51,507 bases of DNA from Dyella lipolytica (GTDB lineage: Bacteria; Pseudomonadota; Gammaproteobacteria; Xanthomonadales; Rhodanobacteraceae). Positions 26,052 to 37,735 of the stretch are shown here, in pieces (within the stretch, counting starts at the first letter, position 1; each line of letters opens with the position of its first letter). The position numbers were made by a program, and so were the translations under genes. The stretch covers positions 1,068,851 to 1,120,357 of the forward strand of contig NZ_BSNQ01000003.1 in NCBI RefSeq assembly GCF_030160075.1. The letters are read 5' to 3'. Below the pieces are notes generated by a model. The model saw only the letters and a list, made by a program, of their open reading frames with translations. It was not told the origin of the DNA and searched no databases.

Positions 26052-27878
26052 TCAGGCATGGAGCGCGTCATAGATGCGTTCGGCCAGGCCGCGATCAATC
26101 CCCTTCACTTGCATCAGTTCTTCGACACCGGCGGCTTCAACCCCAGCCAAACCGCCAAAGGCCTTAAGCAGCGCCGTGCGACGACGGGCACCGACACCCT
26201 GCACGTCTTCAAGCACACTGCGCTCGCGGGCTTTCTCGCGACGCTTGCGATGCCCGCTGATGGCGAAGCGATGCGATTCGTCACGCACTGCAGCCACCAG
26301 ATGCAAGGCTGGCGACGTCGAGCCTGGGTGTATCTCGCGGTTTGATCCGGCCAGTACCAGGGTTTCCTCGCCAGCGCGTCGGCCCGGCCCTTTGGCGACG
26401 CCGACGACTTCGATGCCGGTGATGCCGAGGTCACGTAGCACATCTAGCGCCTGTGCCACCTGGCCACTGCCGCCGTCGATCAGCAGGATGTCCGGTCGGG
26501 CGCCCTCGCCTTCCGCCACCTTGCGGAAACGCCGCGTGAGTGCCTGATGCATTGCCGCGTAATCGTCCCCGGGTGTGATGCCGCTGATGTTGAAGCGGCG
26601 ATAGTGCGACTTCTCCGGCCCTTCTGGACCAAACACTACGCAGGACGCCACGGTCGCTTCGCCGCGCGTGTGGCTGATATCGAAGCATTCGATACGACGC
26701 GGGGATTCGTCCAGCCCAAGCAGATTCTGCAGATCTTCGAAGCGCGTACCCAGTGTCTGGCGACTGGCGATGCGCGACGTGAGCGAAGCCTGGGCATTGC
26801 GTTCCGCCATTTGCAGGAACTGCGCGCGCTCGCCACGCACGCGTGTCTTGATCTCAACGGCATGGCCGCATTGCTGGGCCAGCACCTCGCCGAGAATTTG
26901 CTCGTCCGCAATCGCTTCGCCGAGAATGATCTCACGCGGCACCGGCCGATCCAGATAGTACTGGGCGATGAACTGCGCCAGCACATCGGCCGGTTCGGCA
27001 TCCAGCGGCAGACGCGGATAGAAATCGCGCGTGCCCAGGCTGATGCCGTTGCGGAAGAACAACACGCTGACGCAGGCGATGCCCGATTCGATGCGACAGG
27101 CGATGACATCCAAGTCCGCCGTGGTGCCTTGCACGTGGTTCTGCGCGTGCAGCTTGCGCAGTGCAGCGACCTGGTCGCGCAACGCGGCGGCACGCTCGAA
27201 ATTCAGCGCGGCACTGGCTTGTCCCATCGATCCGGCCAGCTCGTCGATCACCGCGCTGCTGCGGCCTTCGAGAAACATTTCCACGTGCCGTACATCGTTG
27301 CGGTAGTCCTCCGGACTGATCAGCCCTACGCAGGGGCCGGTACAGCGGCCGATCTGGTACTGCAGGCAAGGCCGCGAGCGATTGCGAAAGTAGCTGTCCT
27401 CGCACTGACGCACCTTGAACAGTTTCTGCATCAGGTTGAGGCTTTCGCGGACGGCGAACGCGCCCGGGAAGGGTCCGAAATAACGGCCCGGCTGATTGCG
27501 CGCACCACGATGGAAAGCCAGTCGCGGATAATCCTCGCCGCCCGAGAGGTAGATGTACGGATAGCTTTTGTCGTCGCGCAGCAGGATGTTGTAGCGCGGC
27601 TTGAGCGCCTTGATCAGCTGTGACTCGAGCAACAACGCCTCGGCTTCCGTGCGCGTAACGGTGATCTCGCAGCGTGCAATCTGCGCCACCATGGCTGCGA
27701 TGCGAGGTTCCATCCGCGGCTTCAGGAAATAGCTACCGACCCGCTTCTTCAGGCTGCCGGCCTTGCCGACGTACAGCAATTCGCCCGCCTCGTCGAAATA
27801 ACGATAGACGCCGGGCGACGTGGTAAGTGTGCGAACAAAGGCCTTGCCGTCGAAGGCCTGCGAGGGGGCGGGCTGCAT
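26052..27878 (-). CDS. uvrC: Excinuclease ABC subunit C (UvrC)
   Basis: UvrC makes both incisions in nucleotide excision repair with UvrAB. Domains in order: GIY-YIG nuclease (TSPGVYRYFDEAGELLYVGKAGSLKKRVGSYF, about 15-50), a cysteine-rich stretch CEDSYFRNRSRPCLQYQIGRCTGPCVG (about 155-185), the UVR motif (about 200-235), the RNase H-like endonuclease with ECFDISHTRGEATVASCVVF and LLIDGGSGQ, and tandem helix-hairpin-helix at the C-terminus (LEDVQGVGARRRTALLKAFGG, LMQVKGIDRGLAERIY). 608 aa, full length. It forms a unit with pgsA downstream. Confidence 0.97.
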   Translation of the reverse strand: MQPAPSQAFDGKAFVRTLTTSPGVYRYFDEAGELLYVGKAGSLKKRVGSYFLKPRMEPRIAAMVAQIARCEITVTRTEAEALLLESQLIKALKPRYNILLRDDKSYPYIYLSGGEDYPRLAFHRGARNQPGRYFGPFPGAFAVRESLNLMQKLFKVRQCEDSYFRNRSRPCLQYQIGRCTGPCVGLISPEDYRNDVRHVEMFLEGRSSAVIDELAGSMGQASAALNFERAAALRDQVAALRKLHAQNHVQGTTADLDVIACRIESGIACVSVLFFRNGISLGTRDFYPRLPLDAEPADVLAQFIAQYYLDRPVPREIILGEAIADEQILGEVLAQQCGHAVEIKTRVRGERAQFLQMAERNAQASLTSRIASRQTLGTRFEDLQNLLGLDESPRRIECFDISHTRGEATVASCVVFGPEGPEKSHYRRFNISGITPGDDYAAMHQALTRRFRKVAEGEGARPDILLIDGGSGQVAQALDVLRDLGITGIEVVGVAKGPGRRAGEETLVLAGSNREIHPGSTSPALHLVAAVRDESHRFAISGHRKRREKARERSVLEDVQGVGARRRTALLKAFGGLAGVEAAGVEELMQVKGIDRGLAERIYDALHA

Positions 27879-27932
27879 AGCGATGATTTTAGCCCGTTTA
27901 GCCCGATTGCTACGCCTATTCGCCGAAGGTAT

Positions 27933-28400
27933 TCAGCCGGCGCGCAGGCGGTCGATCAGGCCACGGACGCCTTGCTCGGCGAGGAGGACGGACTGCATGA
28001 AATCGGCCCGCTCGCCGTAATAAGGGTCGGGAAATTCATGCGGCGATATCACGCCAGCCCACTCCAGAAACAATGCTGTTTTTTCCTGCCCTTGATGGGC
28101 AGCCATGTGTTGCAGCTCACGCAGGTTGTCGTGATCCATCGCCAGCAGCAGGTCGTAGCGCTCGACGTCCGTCGCGCGCAGCTGTCGTGCGCGGTGGGGA
28201 TGCAAGTCATAACCCGCCGCGGTAGCCGCCATCTGCATGCGCGAGTCGGCGCCTGCGCCGACATGCCAGCCGCCCGTACCGCACGACGCCACCTCGATAT
28301 CCAGTCCGACCTGGGCGAAGTGCTTGCGCGCCACCGCCTCGACCAGCGGCGAGCGACAGATATTGCCCAGGCATACGAACAAGATGCTGCTAACCGTCAC
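27933..28400 (-). CDS. Low-molecular-weight protein-tyrosine phosphatase
   Basis: 155 aa. The catalytic loop C-x5-R-S is present at the N-terminus ([16 protein letters not shown], nucleophile Cys about 10), and the general-acid Asp is in [12 protein letters not shown]. Bacterial members dephosphorylate tyrosine kinases that control capsule or exopolysaccharide export, or act in stress responses. No tyrosine kinase or polysaccharide cluster is adjacent, so the substrate is open. It starts at a GTG that overlaps the kdsB stop (GTGA), so it is translationally coupled to kdsB. Confidence 0.93.
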   Translation of the reverse strand: MTVSSILFVCLGNICRSPLVEAVARKHFAQVGLDIEVASCGTGGWHVGAGADSRMQMAATAAGYDLHPHRARQLRATDVERYDLLLAMDHDNLRELQHMAAHQGQEKTALFLEWAGVISPHEFPDPYYGERADFMQSVLLAEQGVRGLIDRLRAG

Positions 28401-29173
28401 CGCTGAGCGCTCAGCCAGGCTTCGGCACGCTGCAAATCAACGTCGGTATCGATGCCGGGCGGAAAGGGTTCCGGAGTAAGCCGTACGGCGATCGGGTAGC
28501 CGTGCTCCAGCACACGCAGTTGTTCCAGCGATTCGGCCTGTTCCAGCGGCGTGCGCGACAAGCTCGCATATTGCTGCAGAAATCCCGCGCGGTAGGCGTA
28601 AATGCCGATGTGCCGCAGGAACGGCAGCCCATCCGGCAAGGCGTTCTGATTTGCCGCAAAGGCATCGCGCGCCCATGGCAGCGGTGCACGGCTGAAATAC
28701 AGAGCACGACCATTGGACGCCCGCACCAGCTTCACCACGTTCGGGTCGAACAGTTCGTGTGCTTCGGTAATCGGAGTCGCCAGGGTCGCCATGGGCGCAT
28801 CGTCCTGAGCCAGGGCGCGGGCGACTTCGCGGATGCCGGCAGCGGGAGCAAAGGGCTCATCCCCCTGCAGATTGACGACGATGGTGTCGGCCGGCCAGCC
28901 ATAGTGGGCGGCGCACTCGGCCAAACGATCGCTGCCCGAAGCGTGATCGCTGCGGGTCATGCACACATCTACGCCCTGCCCGGCCAGCGCATCGGCGATG
29001 CGCGCATCGTCCACCGCGACGACCACCTGGGTGGCGCCCGCCTGCAATGCGCGTTGCGCGACCCGTACGACCATCGGCACCCCGGCAATCGTACGCAGCG
29101 GCTTGGCCGGCAGGCGCGTCGAGCCGTAGCGGGCGGGAATGGCGACGATAAAAGCAGGCGTGACAGCGGACAT
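28397..29173 (-). CDS. kdsB: 3-deoxy-manno-octulosonate cytidylyltransferase KdsB
   Basis: KdsB activates Kdo as CMP-Kdo for lipopolysaccharide inner-core synthesis in the cytoplasm. The nucleotidyltransferase signature is at the N-terminus ([28 protein letters not shown]), followed by [15 protein letters not shown] and [10 protein letters not shown], all diagnostic. 258 aa is the usual length. GAGG lies five bases before the ATG. The downstream phosphatase gene overlaps it by four bases. aroA is upstream, separated by 55 bp. Confidence 0.97.
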   Translation of the reverse strand: MSAVTPAFIVAIPARYGSTRLPAKPLRTIAGVPMVVRVAQRALQAGATQVVVAVDDARIADALAGQGVDVCMTRSDHASGSDRLAECAAHYGWPADTIVVNLQGDEPFAPAAGIREVARALAQDDAPMATLATPITEAHELFDPNVVKLVRASNGRALYFSRAPLPWARDAFAANQNALPDGLPFLRHIGIYAYRAGFLQQYASLSRTPLEQAESLEQLRVLEHGYPIAVRLTPEPFPPGIDTDVDLQRAEAWLSAQR

Positions 29174-29228
29174 GGCGACCTCGTTGCGAACGCGCGCAAG
29201 CGTACCTGTAACAGCGTCCGCAGACGAG

Positions 29229-30545
29229 CTAGCCCGTAGTACTCAATGCAAATCCACAGCCATTGGCAAGTTCGAGGAATCCCGGAAACGAGGTAGCGAC
29301 ATTGGCGCAGTCGCGAATCGTCACCTCGCCTTCCGCGACCAAGCCGGCAGCGGCGAAGCTCATCGCGATGCGGTGATCGCCGTGGCTCTCCACTGTACCG
29401 GTGCCGATGGAGCCACCATCGATGATCGCACCATCCGGTGTTTCCTCGATGCGAACGCCTAGTGCGCGCATACCAGCGGCCATGGTGGCAATGCGATCCG
29501 ACTCTTTGACGCGCAATTCGGCAGCACCGCGAATCACTGTGCGACCCTTCGCAACGGCGGCCGCGATGAACAAGGCGGGAAACTCGTCGATCATGTCCGG
29601 CACCAGCGCCTCGGGCAGCTCGATGCCATGCAACGGTGCGTAGCGAACCACGAGGTCGCCCACTGCTTCGCCGCCACTTTCGCTGCGGTTTTCGACGTGG
29701 ATATCCGCGCCCATCAATTGCAGGGCTTCGAGCAGTCCTGTGCGCCGCGGGTTCAGTCCCACCGCCGGCAGGCGCAGTGTCGAACCAGGCACGATGCTCG
29801 CTGCAACTAGGAAGAATGCCGCCGATGAAAAGTCGGCGGGCACAACGACGTCGGTAGCGCACAGGCGATGACCGCCTTCCAGCTTGGCATGGCCCGGGGA
29901 AAACACGATCGGCCAGCCAAAAGCCGCAAGCATGCGCTCGGTGTAGTCACGCGTCGGGTGCGGCTCGATCACTTCCGTGCTGCCTTCGGCGTACAAGCCG
30001 GCCAGCAGCAGTGCGGATTTGACCTGAGCGCTGGCCACCGGCAATTCATAGCGAATGCCGTGCAACGCTCGCCCGCCGCGCACGCGCAGCGGAGGCAGGC
30101 CATCTTGGCTATCGATTTGCGCGCCCATTTTCGCGAGCGGGTCCGTGACTCGTCGCATCGGGCGCTTGGACAAGGACTCGTCACCGATCAATGTGCTGTC
30201 AAACGATTGCCCTGCCAGCAAACCCGTAAGCAAGCGCATACCGGTGCCGGCATTGCCACAGTCGAGCGATTTGTCCGAGCCGCGCAAGCCGTGCAGGCCA
30301 ACACCGTGCACGATACGTTCGCCCGCTGACGGCGCCTCGATCGACACGCCCAGCTGCGACAGCACCGCTGCGGTGGCGCGTGTGTCTTCGCCTTCAAGGA
30401 ACCCGCGAATATGCGATGTACCTTCGGCAATGGCCGACAACATCATCGAACGATGCGAGACCGACTTGTCGCCAGGCACCACCACATCGCCTTGCAAGGA
30501 ACTTACGGGACGGCTTACCCAGTCCAGACGCTGCGCACCGCTCAC
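29229..30545 (-). CDS. aroA: 3-phosphoshikimate 1-carboxyvinyltransferase (EPSP synthase) AroA
   Basis: AroA transfers enolpyruvyl from PEP to shikimate-3-phosphate, the sixth shikimate-pathway step. Recognisable sites are [39 protein letters not shown] and the C-terminal [20 protein letters not shown]. The start is the GTG at 30545, which overlaps the pheA stop (GTGA) and gives 438 aa; the frame extends upstream to 30674, but that part lies inside pheA. Operon order serC-pheA-aroA joins serine and aromatic amino-acid synthesis, as in Pseudomonas and relatives. Confidence 0.96.
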   Translation of the reverse strand: MSGAQRLDWVSRPVSSLQGDVVVPGDKSVSHRSMMLSAIAEGTSHIRGFLEGEDTRATAAVLSQLGVSIEAPSAGERIVHGVGLHGLRGSDKSLDCGNAGTGMRLLTGLLAGQSFDSTLIGDESLSKRPMRRVTDPLAKMGAQIDSQDGLPPLRVRGGRALHGIRYELPVASAQVKSALLLAGLYAEGSTEVIEPHPTRDYTERMLAAFGWPIVFSPGHAKLEGGHRLCATDVVVPADFSSAAFFLVAASIVPGSTLRLPAVGLNPRRTGLLEALQLMGADIHVENRSESGGEAVGDLVVRYAPLHGIELPEALVPDMIDEFPALFIAAAVAKGRTVIRGAAELRVKESDRIATMAAGMRALGVRIEETPDGAIIDGGSIGTGTVESHGDHRIAMSFAAAGLVAEGEVTIRDCANVATSFPGFLELANGCGFALSTTG

Positions 30546-31630
30546 GGCAACGCCACCGGATAGGAACCCAGCACGCGTACTTGCATGGCTACCGGCCCCA
30601 TATCCTTCAATGCTGCCTGCAACGGCTCGTCGTCGATATGACCGGAAACGTCGATAAAGAAAGCGTATTGCCACTTGCCCGTGTGCGCCGGGCGCGATTC
30701 GATACGGTTCAAGCTCACGCCATGCTTGGCGAACGGACTGAGTACGTCGTAGAGCGCACCGGGCTTATCGTTGACGGTAATCAGCAACGAAGTGCGATCG
30801 TTGCCGGATGGCGGGAACAGCGAGCGACCGATCACCAGGAAGCGAGTCGTGTTGTCGGCACGGTCTTCGATGGCATCGGCGACCGTTTTAAGTCCATAGA
30901 TCTTGCCTGCAGTGGCGCCGGCAATGGCGGCGGCATCGTCGGTGTGTCGGGCCAGGCGCGCACCTTCGGCGTTGCTATGCACGGCAATGCACTCGGCGTC
31001 CGGAAGGTTGATGCGCAACCATGTCTTGCACTGTTGCAGCGATTGCGCATGACCGTAAACACGCTTGATGCCTTCCAGCGATTCGCGCTGTGACAGCAAG
31101 CATTGGTGAACGCGCAATTCCACTTCGCCACAGATACGAGCCTCGGAGGTGAGGAACAGATCCAGCGTGATCTGGATCATGCCCTGCCCGGAGTTCTCCA
31201 CCGGCACGACGCCAAAATCCGCATGGCCTGCCGCGACTTCCTGAAATACTTCCTCGATGCTGCCCAATGGCAAGCCATAGGCCGCATGACCGAAGTGCTT
31301 ACGCACGGCCTGCTCGCTGAAGGTGCCTTCCGGCCCCAGATAGCCGACCTTGAGCGGATCTTCCTGCGCGAGGCAGGACGACATGATTTCGCGGAACAGG
31401 CGCACCATCTCGGTGTCGGAAAGCGGACCGCTGTTGCGATCCACCACCATGCGCAGCACATGCGCTTCGCGTTCGGGTCGGTAATAGTCGATCGCTGAAA
31501 GCCCCTCACCTTTTACACGCGCCACTTCGCGTGCCCAGTTGGCACGTTCGGAGATCAGTTCCTGGATCTGCCGGTCGATGCTGTCGATGCGTTCCCGCAC
31601 CTCTCCCAGCGATGACTTGGGGTCGTTCAT
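30542..31630 (-). CDS. pheA: Bifunctional chorismate mutase/prephenate dehydratase PheA
   Basis: This enzyme converts chorismate to phenylpyruvate for phenylalanine synthesis. The domains are an AroQ chorismate mutase (about 1-90: REREIDSIDRQIQELISER-like, with YYRPEREAHVLRMV), a prephenate dehydratase (GYLGPEGTFSEQAVRKHFG through NTTRFLVIGRS), and a C-terminal ACT domain with KPGALYDVLSPFAKHGVSLNRIESRP that normally binds Phe for feedback inhibition. The ATG at 31630 gives 362 aa; a TTG five codons earlier is less likely. It lies 87 bp after serC and overlaps aroA by four bases. Confidence 0.96.
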   Translation of the reverse strand: MNDPKSSLGEVRERIDSIDRQIQELISERANWAREVARVKGEGLSAIDYYRPEREAHVLRMVVDRNSGPLSDTEMVRLFREIMSSCLAQEDPLKVGYLGPEGTFSEQAVRKHFGHAAYGLPLGSIEEVFQEVAAGHADFGVVPVENSGQGMIQITLDLFLTSEARICGEVELRVHQCLLSQRESLEGIKRVYGHAQSLQQCKTWLRINLPDAECIAVHSNAEGARLARHTDDAAAIAGATAGKIYGLKTVADAIEDRADNTTRFLVIGRSLFPPSGNDRTSLLITVNDKPGALYDVLSPFAKHGVSLNRIESRPAHTGKWQYAFFIDVSGHIDDEPLQAALKDMGPVAMQVRVLGSYPVALP

Positions 31631-31717
31631 ACGATGGATGTCCAAGCGTAAAGAAGTCTGAATTCAAAACACATAGTGCCTGAAACGCGACGGATTGTCC
31701 GTATCAGGCGCCGTGGA

Positions 31718-32803
31718 TCAGCCGTGTCGGCGGGCAAAGTCGCGCATAAAGGCGACCAGTACCTGCACGGCCTCCAGCGGCACGGCGTTGTAGAGCGACG
31801 CACGCATGCCGCCCAACGCCTTGTGCCCCTTGAGCGCCAACAAGCCGGCGGCTTCCGATTCCTGCAGAAAAGATGCGTCGAGCGCACTGTCGTGCAAGGT
31901 AAACGGCAGGTTCATGCGTGAGCGCACCGGCGGATCGATCGGATTGCGATAGAAGCCTCCCGATCCATCGATGGTGTCGTAGAGCAACGTGGCTTTGGCG
32001 CGATTGCGTTCGGCCATCGCTTCCAGGCCACCGTTCTCCTTCAACCATTGGAAGGTCAGGCCGGCGAGATACCAGCCCCAGGTGTTGGGCGTGTTGAGCA
32101 TCGAATCGTGGGCGGCGTGCTCGGCGTAACGGAAGATCTTTGCCATCGGCCGGCCCTGCCTTTCCAGCAGATCACGGCGCACGATCATCAGTACCAGACC
32201 GGACGGCCCGATATTTTTCTGCGCACCGGCGTAGATCAGCCCGAAGCGGCTGATATCGATGGGGCCGGACAAGATATCCGATGACATATCCGCAACCAGC
32301 GGGACGTCGCCCACATCGGGAATGTCCTGGAACTCCACACCGTGGATGGTCTCGTTGGTGGCGATATGCACATAGCTCGCAGCGGGATCGAGCTTCCACG
32401 TATCCCGCGCCGGCATACGCAGGTAGTTGTCGGCCTTGCTGGTCGCCGCCACGTTGACCCGCACATAGGGCGCTGCTTCGCTGGCCGCTTTCTCGCTCCA
32501 GTGACCGGTAACGATGTAATCCGCGCTATCGCCTTCGCGGGCGAGGTTCATCGGAATCTGCGCGAAATGCTGGGTCGCCCCACCCTGCTCGAACAGCACG
32601 GCGTAGTTGGCAGGAATGCGCATCAACTCACGCAGATCGGCCTCGACTTGTGCAGCCATGGCGGCAAAGCGCTTGCCGCGATGGGATTGCTCCATCACCG
32701 AGGCGCCGCTGCCGCTCCAGTCGAGCAGCTCGCGCTGCGCGCGTTCGAGTACCGGTAGCGGCAGCGCCGCCGGACCTGCGCTGAAATTCCATACCCTGCT
32801 CAC
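31718..32803 (-). CDS. serC: Phosphoserine aminotransferase SerC
   Basis: A PLP-dependent enzyme forming 3-phosphoserine in serine synthesis; it also acts in pyridoxine synthesis. Class V aminotransferase landmarks: WNFSAGPAALPLPVLERAQ at the N-terminus, VLFEQGGATQHFAQIPMNL, and the PLP lysine in GLIYAGAQKNIGPSGLVLMIVRRDLL. 361 aa, full length. It is the first gene of the serC-pheA-aroA-kdsB-phosphatase run. Confidence 0.97.
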   Translation of the reverse strand: MSRVWNFSAGPAALPLPVLERAQRELLDWSGSGASVMEQSHRGKRFAAMAAQVEADLRELMRIPANYAVLFEQGGATQHFAQIPMNLAREGDSADYIVTGHWSEKAASEAAPYVRVNVAATSKADNYLRMPARDTWKLDPAASYVHIATNETIHGVEFQDIPDVGDVPLVADMSSDILSGPIDISRFGLIYAGAQKNIGPSGLVLMIVRRDLLERQGRPMAKIFRYAEHAAHDSMLNTPNTWGWYLAGLTFQWLKENGGLEAMAERNRAKATLLYDTIDGSGGFYRNPIDPPVRSRMNLPFTLHDSALDASFLQESEAAGLLALKGHKALGGMRASLYNAVPLEAVQVLVAFMRDFARRHG

Positions 32804-32892
32804 GCCCTGCTTCCCGTCGTGGATGATCGATGCATTATGCCGCGCCGCAGCAACACATCGTCAACGGGATACAAGGAAGTGCTTAGGACTTG

Positions 32893-33663
32893 TCAGAAAT
32901 GGATCAGCAAGAGCAGAGCTATGCCGAGCGCGAGGACCGCTGCCGTGGCGATCAGCCACCAGACTTCGCCGCGTGGACCGGCGGCATCTTCCGGCAGCAG
33001 CTCATGCGGCGGCTCGGGCATCACGATCTCGGGCTCGGGTTCCAGGCCAGGGGCATCGATCAGGAAGCGATGCATGCCGATGCCTATCTGATCGCCGGGC
33101 AGCAGCACAGTCTGTTGGGTGGCAACCCCATTGACGCGTACCGAGTAGCGCGAGTCGAGCAGTTGCTCGGTCTCCAGCCGCAGCTGACCATCCCGCCAGA
33201 AGATCACCAGCGCAGCGTTTTCCCCTTGGGGAAGATCAAGCGGCAAGCGCCCATACGGCCCGAGCTCGAGACGGTCACACAAAGGCAGCACCTGCCCGGA
33301 AAGCGGCCCTGCGACGGCGCGCAGCGCGACTGTGCAACGCTCCTGCTCCGGCATATCGGGCGACGCGCGCCCTTCAGGTGCCTCGTCCGCGCAAAGCAGC
33401 ATGCGGCAATCGCCCACGCTCAACATGTCGCCGGAACGGAGGATGGCGCGCTCGCGCACCGGTCGCGCATTGACATACACACGCGTGGCATCGGGCAGCA
33501 CGTCCAGCACCCAGCCGCGAGCGTCGATGCGAATGCGTAGGTGATGAGGAGCCGACTGCCCCCCAGCAAGGATCAAGTCGTTGTCAGGGTCACTACCGAT
33601 GCGCAGCAGTGCCTGTTTCCAGGGGAAACCGGCGCGGGTGGAATGGGGAAACTCGATGCGCAT
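32893..33663 (-). CDS. FHA-domain protein with C-terminal membrane anchor
   Basis: FHA domains bind phosphothreonine peptides. One copy is clear at the N-terminus (LLRIGSDPDNDLILAGGQSAPHHLRIRID...VYVNARPV...LRSGDMLSVGDC); the second half (GPYGRLPLDLPQGENAALVIF...YSVRVNGVATQQTVLLPGDQIGIG) looks like a second, degenerate copy. A Pro/Glu-rich linker and one membrane helix (VWWLIATAAVLALGIALLLLIHF) end the protein, so it would be a tail-anchored membrane protein. The ATG at 33663 (256 aa) is chosen because the frame upstream overlaps the divergent gene. No Ser/Thr kinase gene is in the window. Confidence 0.82.
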   Translation of the reverse strand: MRIEFPHSTRAGFPWKQALLRIGSDPDNDLILAGGQSAPHHLRIRIDARGWVLDVLPDATRVYVNARPVRERAILRSGDMLSVGDCRMLLCADEAPEGRASPDMPEQERCTVALRAVAGPLSGQVLPLCDRLELGPYGRLPLDLPQGENAALVIFWRDGQLRLETEQLLDSRYSVRVNGVATQQTVLLPGDQIGIGMHRFLIDAPGLEPEPEIVMPEPPHELLPEDAAGPRGEVWWLIATAAVLALGIALLLLIHF

Positions 33664-33732
33664 GAAGTGACCGACAGCGTGACGGCGCGACTCTATCAGA
33701 AGCGCAGGATCTATCGACACGCATAACGCTTT

Positions 33733-33753
33733 ATCATGTTCAGCCCACATGAT
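33733..33753. promoter_or_regulatory. Perfect inverted repeat in a divergent promoter
   Basis: ATCATGT-N7-ACATGAT, arms of seven bases with perfect complementarity, lies 11 bp before the ATG of the granule-type gene and 70 bp before the FHA gene start. The size suits a dimeric repressor covering both starts. The regulator is unknown. Confidence 0.45.
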
Positions 33754-33763
33754 GAGTCCGACC

Positions 33764-34039
33764 ATGCCCAGCATCGACATCCGCCGCCCGCATCGCCTGT
33801 CCCACGCGGAGGCCCATGCCCTGGTCGATCAAGTTGCTGCACGCATGCGCCAAAAATTCGACATCACGAGCGAGTGGCAGAACGACACCCTCGCGTTCGA
33901 GCGCCCCGGTATCAGCGGCAAGATTGCCGTAGGCAGCGATGAAATCCACGTGAGCGCACGGCTCGGAATGCTGCTTTCGCCCCTTAAAGGCATGATCGAA
34001 CAGGAAATTAGGCGCAAGTTGGACGAACACTTCGCTTAA
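33764..34039 (+). CDS. Polyhydroxyalkanoic acid system family (PHA_gran_rgn-like) protein
   Basis: A 91-aa protein of the family named for its position in PHA loci. Signatures: MPSIDIRRPHRLSHAEAHALVDQVAARMRQKFDI, then EWQNDTLAFERPGISGKIAVGSDEIHVSARLGMLLSPLKGMIEQEIRRKLDEHF. The pattern is an N-terminal helix, a beta sheet with G-x-I-x-V, and a final basic/acidic helix. PHA genes themselves are not in the window; many Xanthomonadales carry the gene alone, so a PHA role is not implied. The start at 33764 is preferred over 33749. Confidence 0.82.
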   Translation: MPSIDIRRPHRLSHAEAHALVDQVAARMRQKFDITSEWQNDTLAFERPGISGKIAVGSDEIHVSARLGMLLSPLKGMIEQEIRRKLDEHFA

Positions 34040-34119
34040 CACTTCTTTGACCCCACCCGGATCCGTGGCATAATCGACGGCTTACGCGGCCATGGTGGCC
34101 TGCGCGAACGCCGGAACGC

Positions 34120-34338
34120 ATGGCCAAAGACGACGTCATCGAAATGGAAGGTACGGTCCAAGAGACCCTGCCCAACACCATGTTTCGCGTGCAGCTGGAA
34201 AACGGCCACGTGATTACCGCCCATATTTCGGGCCGCATGCGCAAGCACTACATCCGCATCCTTACGGGAGACAAGGTCAAGGTGGAAATGACGCCTTATG
34301 ACCTGACCAAGGGTCGCATCACTTACCGCATGAAGTAA
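34120..34338 (+). CDS. infA: Translation initiation factor IF-1
   Basis: 72 aa, one S1-type OB fold: [22 protein letters not shown], then [24 protein letters not shown] and [23 protein letters not shown]-1 binds the ribosomal A site with IF-2 and IF-3 during initiation. The sequence is complete and nearly canonical. It lies between the granule-type gene and the convergent clpA, with a shared terminator after it. The link infA-clpA is conserved in proteobacteria. Confidence 0.98.
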   Translation: MAKDDVIEMEGTVQETLPNTMFRVQLENGHVITAHISGRMRKHYIRILTGDKVKVEMTPYDLTKGRITYRMK

Positions 34339-34366
34339 GCGATTCGGCAGCTTTCGCCGCTCAATG

Positions 34367-34397
34367 AAAAAGCCGCGCAGGTGCGCGGCTTTTTTTG
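34367..34397. terminator. Bidirectional terminator between infA and clpA
   Basis: An 8-bp stem AGCCGCGC/GCGCGGCT with an AGGT loop has A residues before it and a T7 tract after it, so it can serve infA on the plus strand and clpA on the minus strand. Confidence 0.9.
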
Positions 34398-34417
34398 TTT
34401 CTTCTGAAACCGCTAGC

Positions 34418-36688
<2,271 letters not shown>

Positions 36689-36785
36689 CCGGACCTACTC
36701 CATTGCGATGTTGGGCGGCTCTACCGCGTTGGAAGCAAGATGGGGGCCAAAAGAGTCTGATCAATGTCTCCGCACAACCACACTC

Positions 36786-37112
36786 TTAAACCTTTTCCAT
36801 CGTGCACAACAGAGGGTGCTGGTTGGCACGTGAATATTCGTTCACCTGAGTAACCTTGGTCTCGGCCACCTCGCGGGTGAACACCCCGCACACGCCCTTA
36901 CCGCGGGTGTGTACGTGCAACATGATCTGCACCGCTTTTTCCTGGTCCATACTGAAAAAGCTCCGCAAGACCTCCACCACAAAATCCATCGGCGTGAAAT
37001 CGTCGTTCAGGAGCAGCACCTGAAACAGCGGAGGTCGCGCCACTTCAGGCTTCGATACTTCAACGGTGAGCCCATGTCCACCGCCGTGTTCTTGTTCGGG
37101 TTCGTTCGCCAT
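36786..37112 (-). CDS. clpS: ATP-dependent Clp protease adaptor ClpS
   Basis: ClpS binds N-degron substrates and hands them to the ClpA N-domain. 108 aa with the conserved [44 protein letters not shown] and a C-terminal [10 protein letters not shown]. The N-terminal 25 residues are flexible, as usual. It is transcribed with clpA. Confidence 0.97.
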   Translation of the reverse strand: MANEPEQEHGGGHGLTVEVSKPEVARPPLFQVLLLNDDFTPMDFVVEVLRSFFSMDQEKAVQIMLHVHTRGKGVCGVFTREVAETKVTQVNEYSRANQHPLLCTMEKV

Positions 37113-37246
37113 GCTTTCTTTTTGGATTCCTGCTTGTACGACTGCAGTATACGCCTAGGGGGATTCTGCTCTTCGTCGGTCGCGCTTGATGTAATGGCAC
37201 AATAACGTCATTTCCAGTGCCCGCCCTGGGCCATTTCGACCCCTAG

Positions 37247-37735
37247 ATGACAGACCCTGACCGTTCCAACGATGTCTGGCGCCCGCATGTCACCGTGGCA
37301 TGCGTGGTTGCCGATGGCGACCGCTATCTCATGGTTGAGGAGGAGGTCAACGGCCGCCTCGCCTATAACCAACCCGCCGGTCATTTGGATGACCACGAGA
37401 GCCTGCAGCAGGCGGCGGTACGCGAGACACTCGAAGAAACCGGCTGGACGGTAGAGCTGACCCATCTGGTGGGCGTGCATCAATGGCGCAGCAGCGAACA
37501 CGGCGATGTCGTGGTGCGTTTCAGCTTTGCCGCCCGGCCGTTACGCCACGATCCTCACCAAACGCTCGATAGCGGCATCCGTCGTGCGCTATGGCTAACC
37601 CGCCGCGAGATCGCCGACCTGGGCGAGCGCCTGCGCAGCCCAATGGTGCTGATGAGCATCGACGACTGGCTCGGCGGCCAGCGCTTGCCGCTATCGGTAT
37701 TGGCGAACCTGATGCCGGGTGGTGGCCTGTCATGA
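37247..37735 (+). CDS. nudJ: NUDIX hydrolase NudJ
   Basis: 162 aa. The Nudix box G-x5-E-x7-R-E-x2-E-E-x-G is complete in [23 protein letters not shown]. NudJ-type enzymes hydrolyse nucleoside tri- and diphosphates and HMP-PP; in E. coli nudJ also precedes mnmA. The stop overlaps the mnmA start (ATGA), so the two are coupled. The 134 bp upstream up to the divergent clpS hold both promoters. Confidence 0.93.
   Translation: MTDPDRSNDVWRPHVTVACVVADGDRYLMVEEEVNGRLAYNQPAGHLDDHESLQQAAVRETLEETGWTVELTHLVGVHQWRSSEHGDVVVRFSFAARPLRHDPHQTLDSGIRRALWLTRREIADLGERLRSPMVLMSIDDWLGGQRLPLSVLANLMPGGGLS

Noticed and set aside
26547-27623. 358-codon plus-strand open frame
   Set aside because: Antisense to uvrC, whose motifs are continuous through this stretch.
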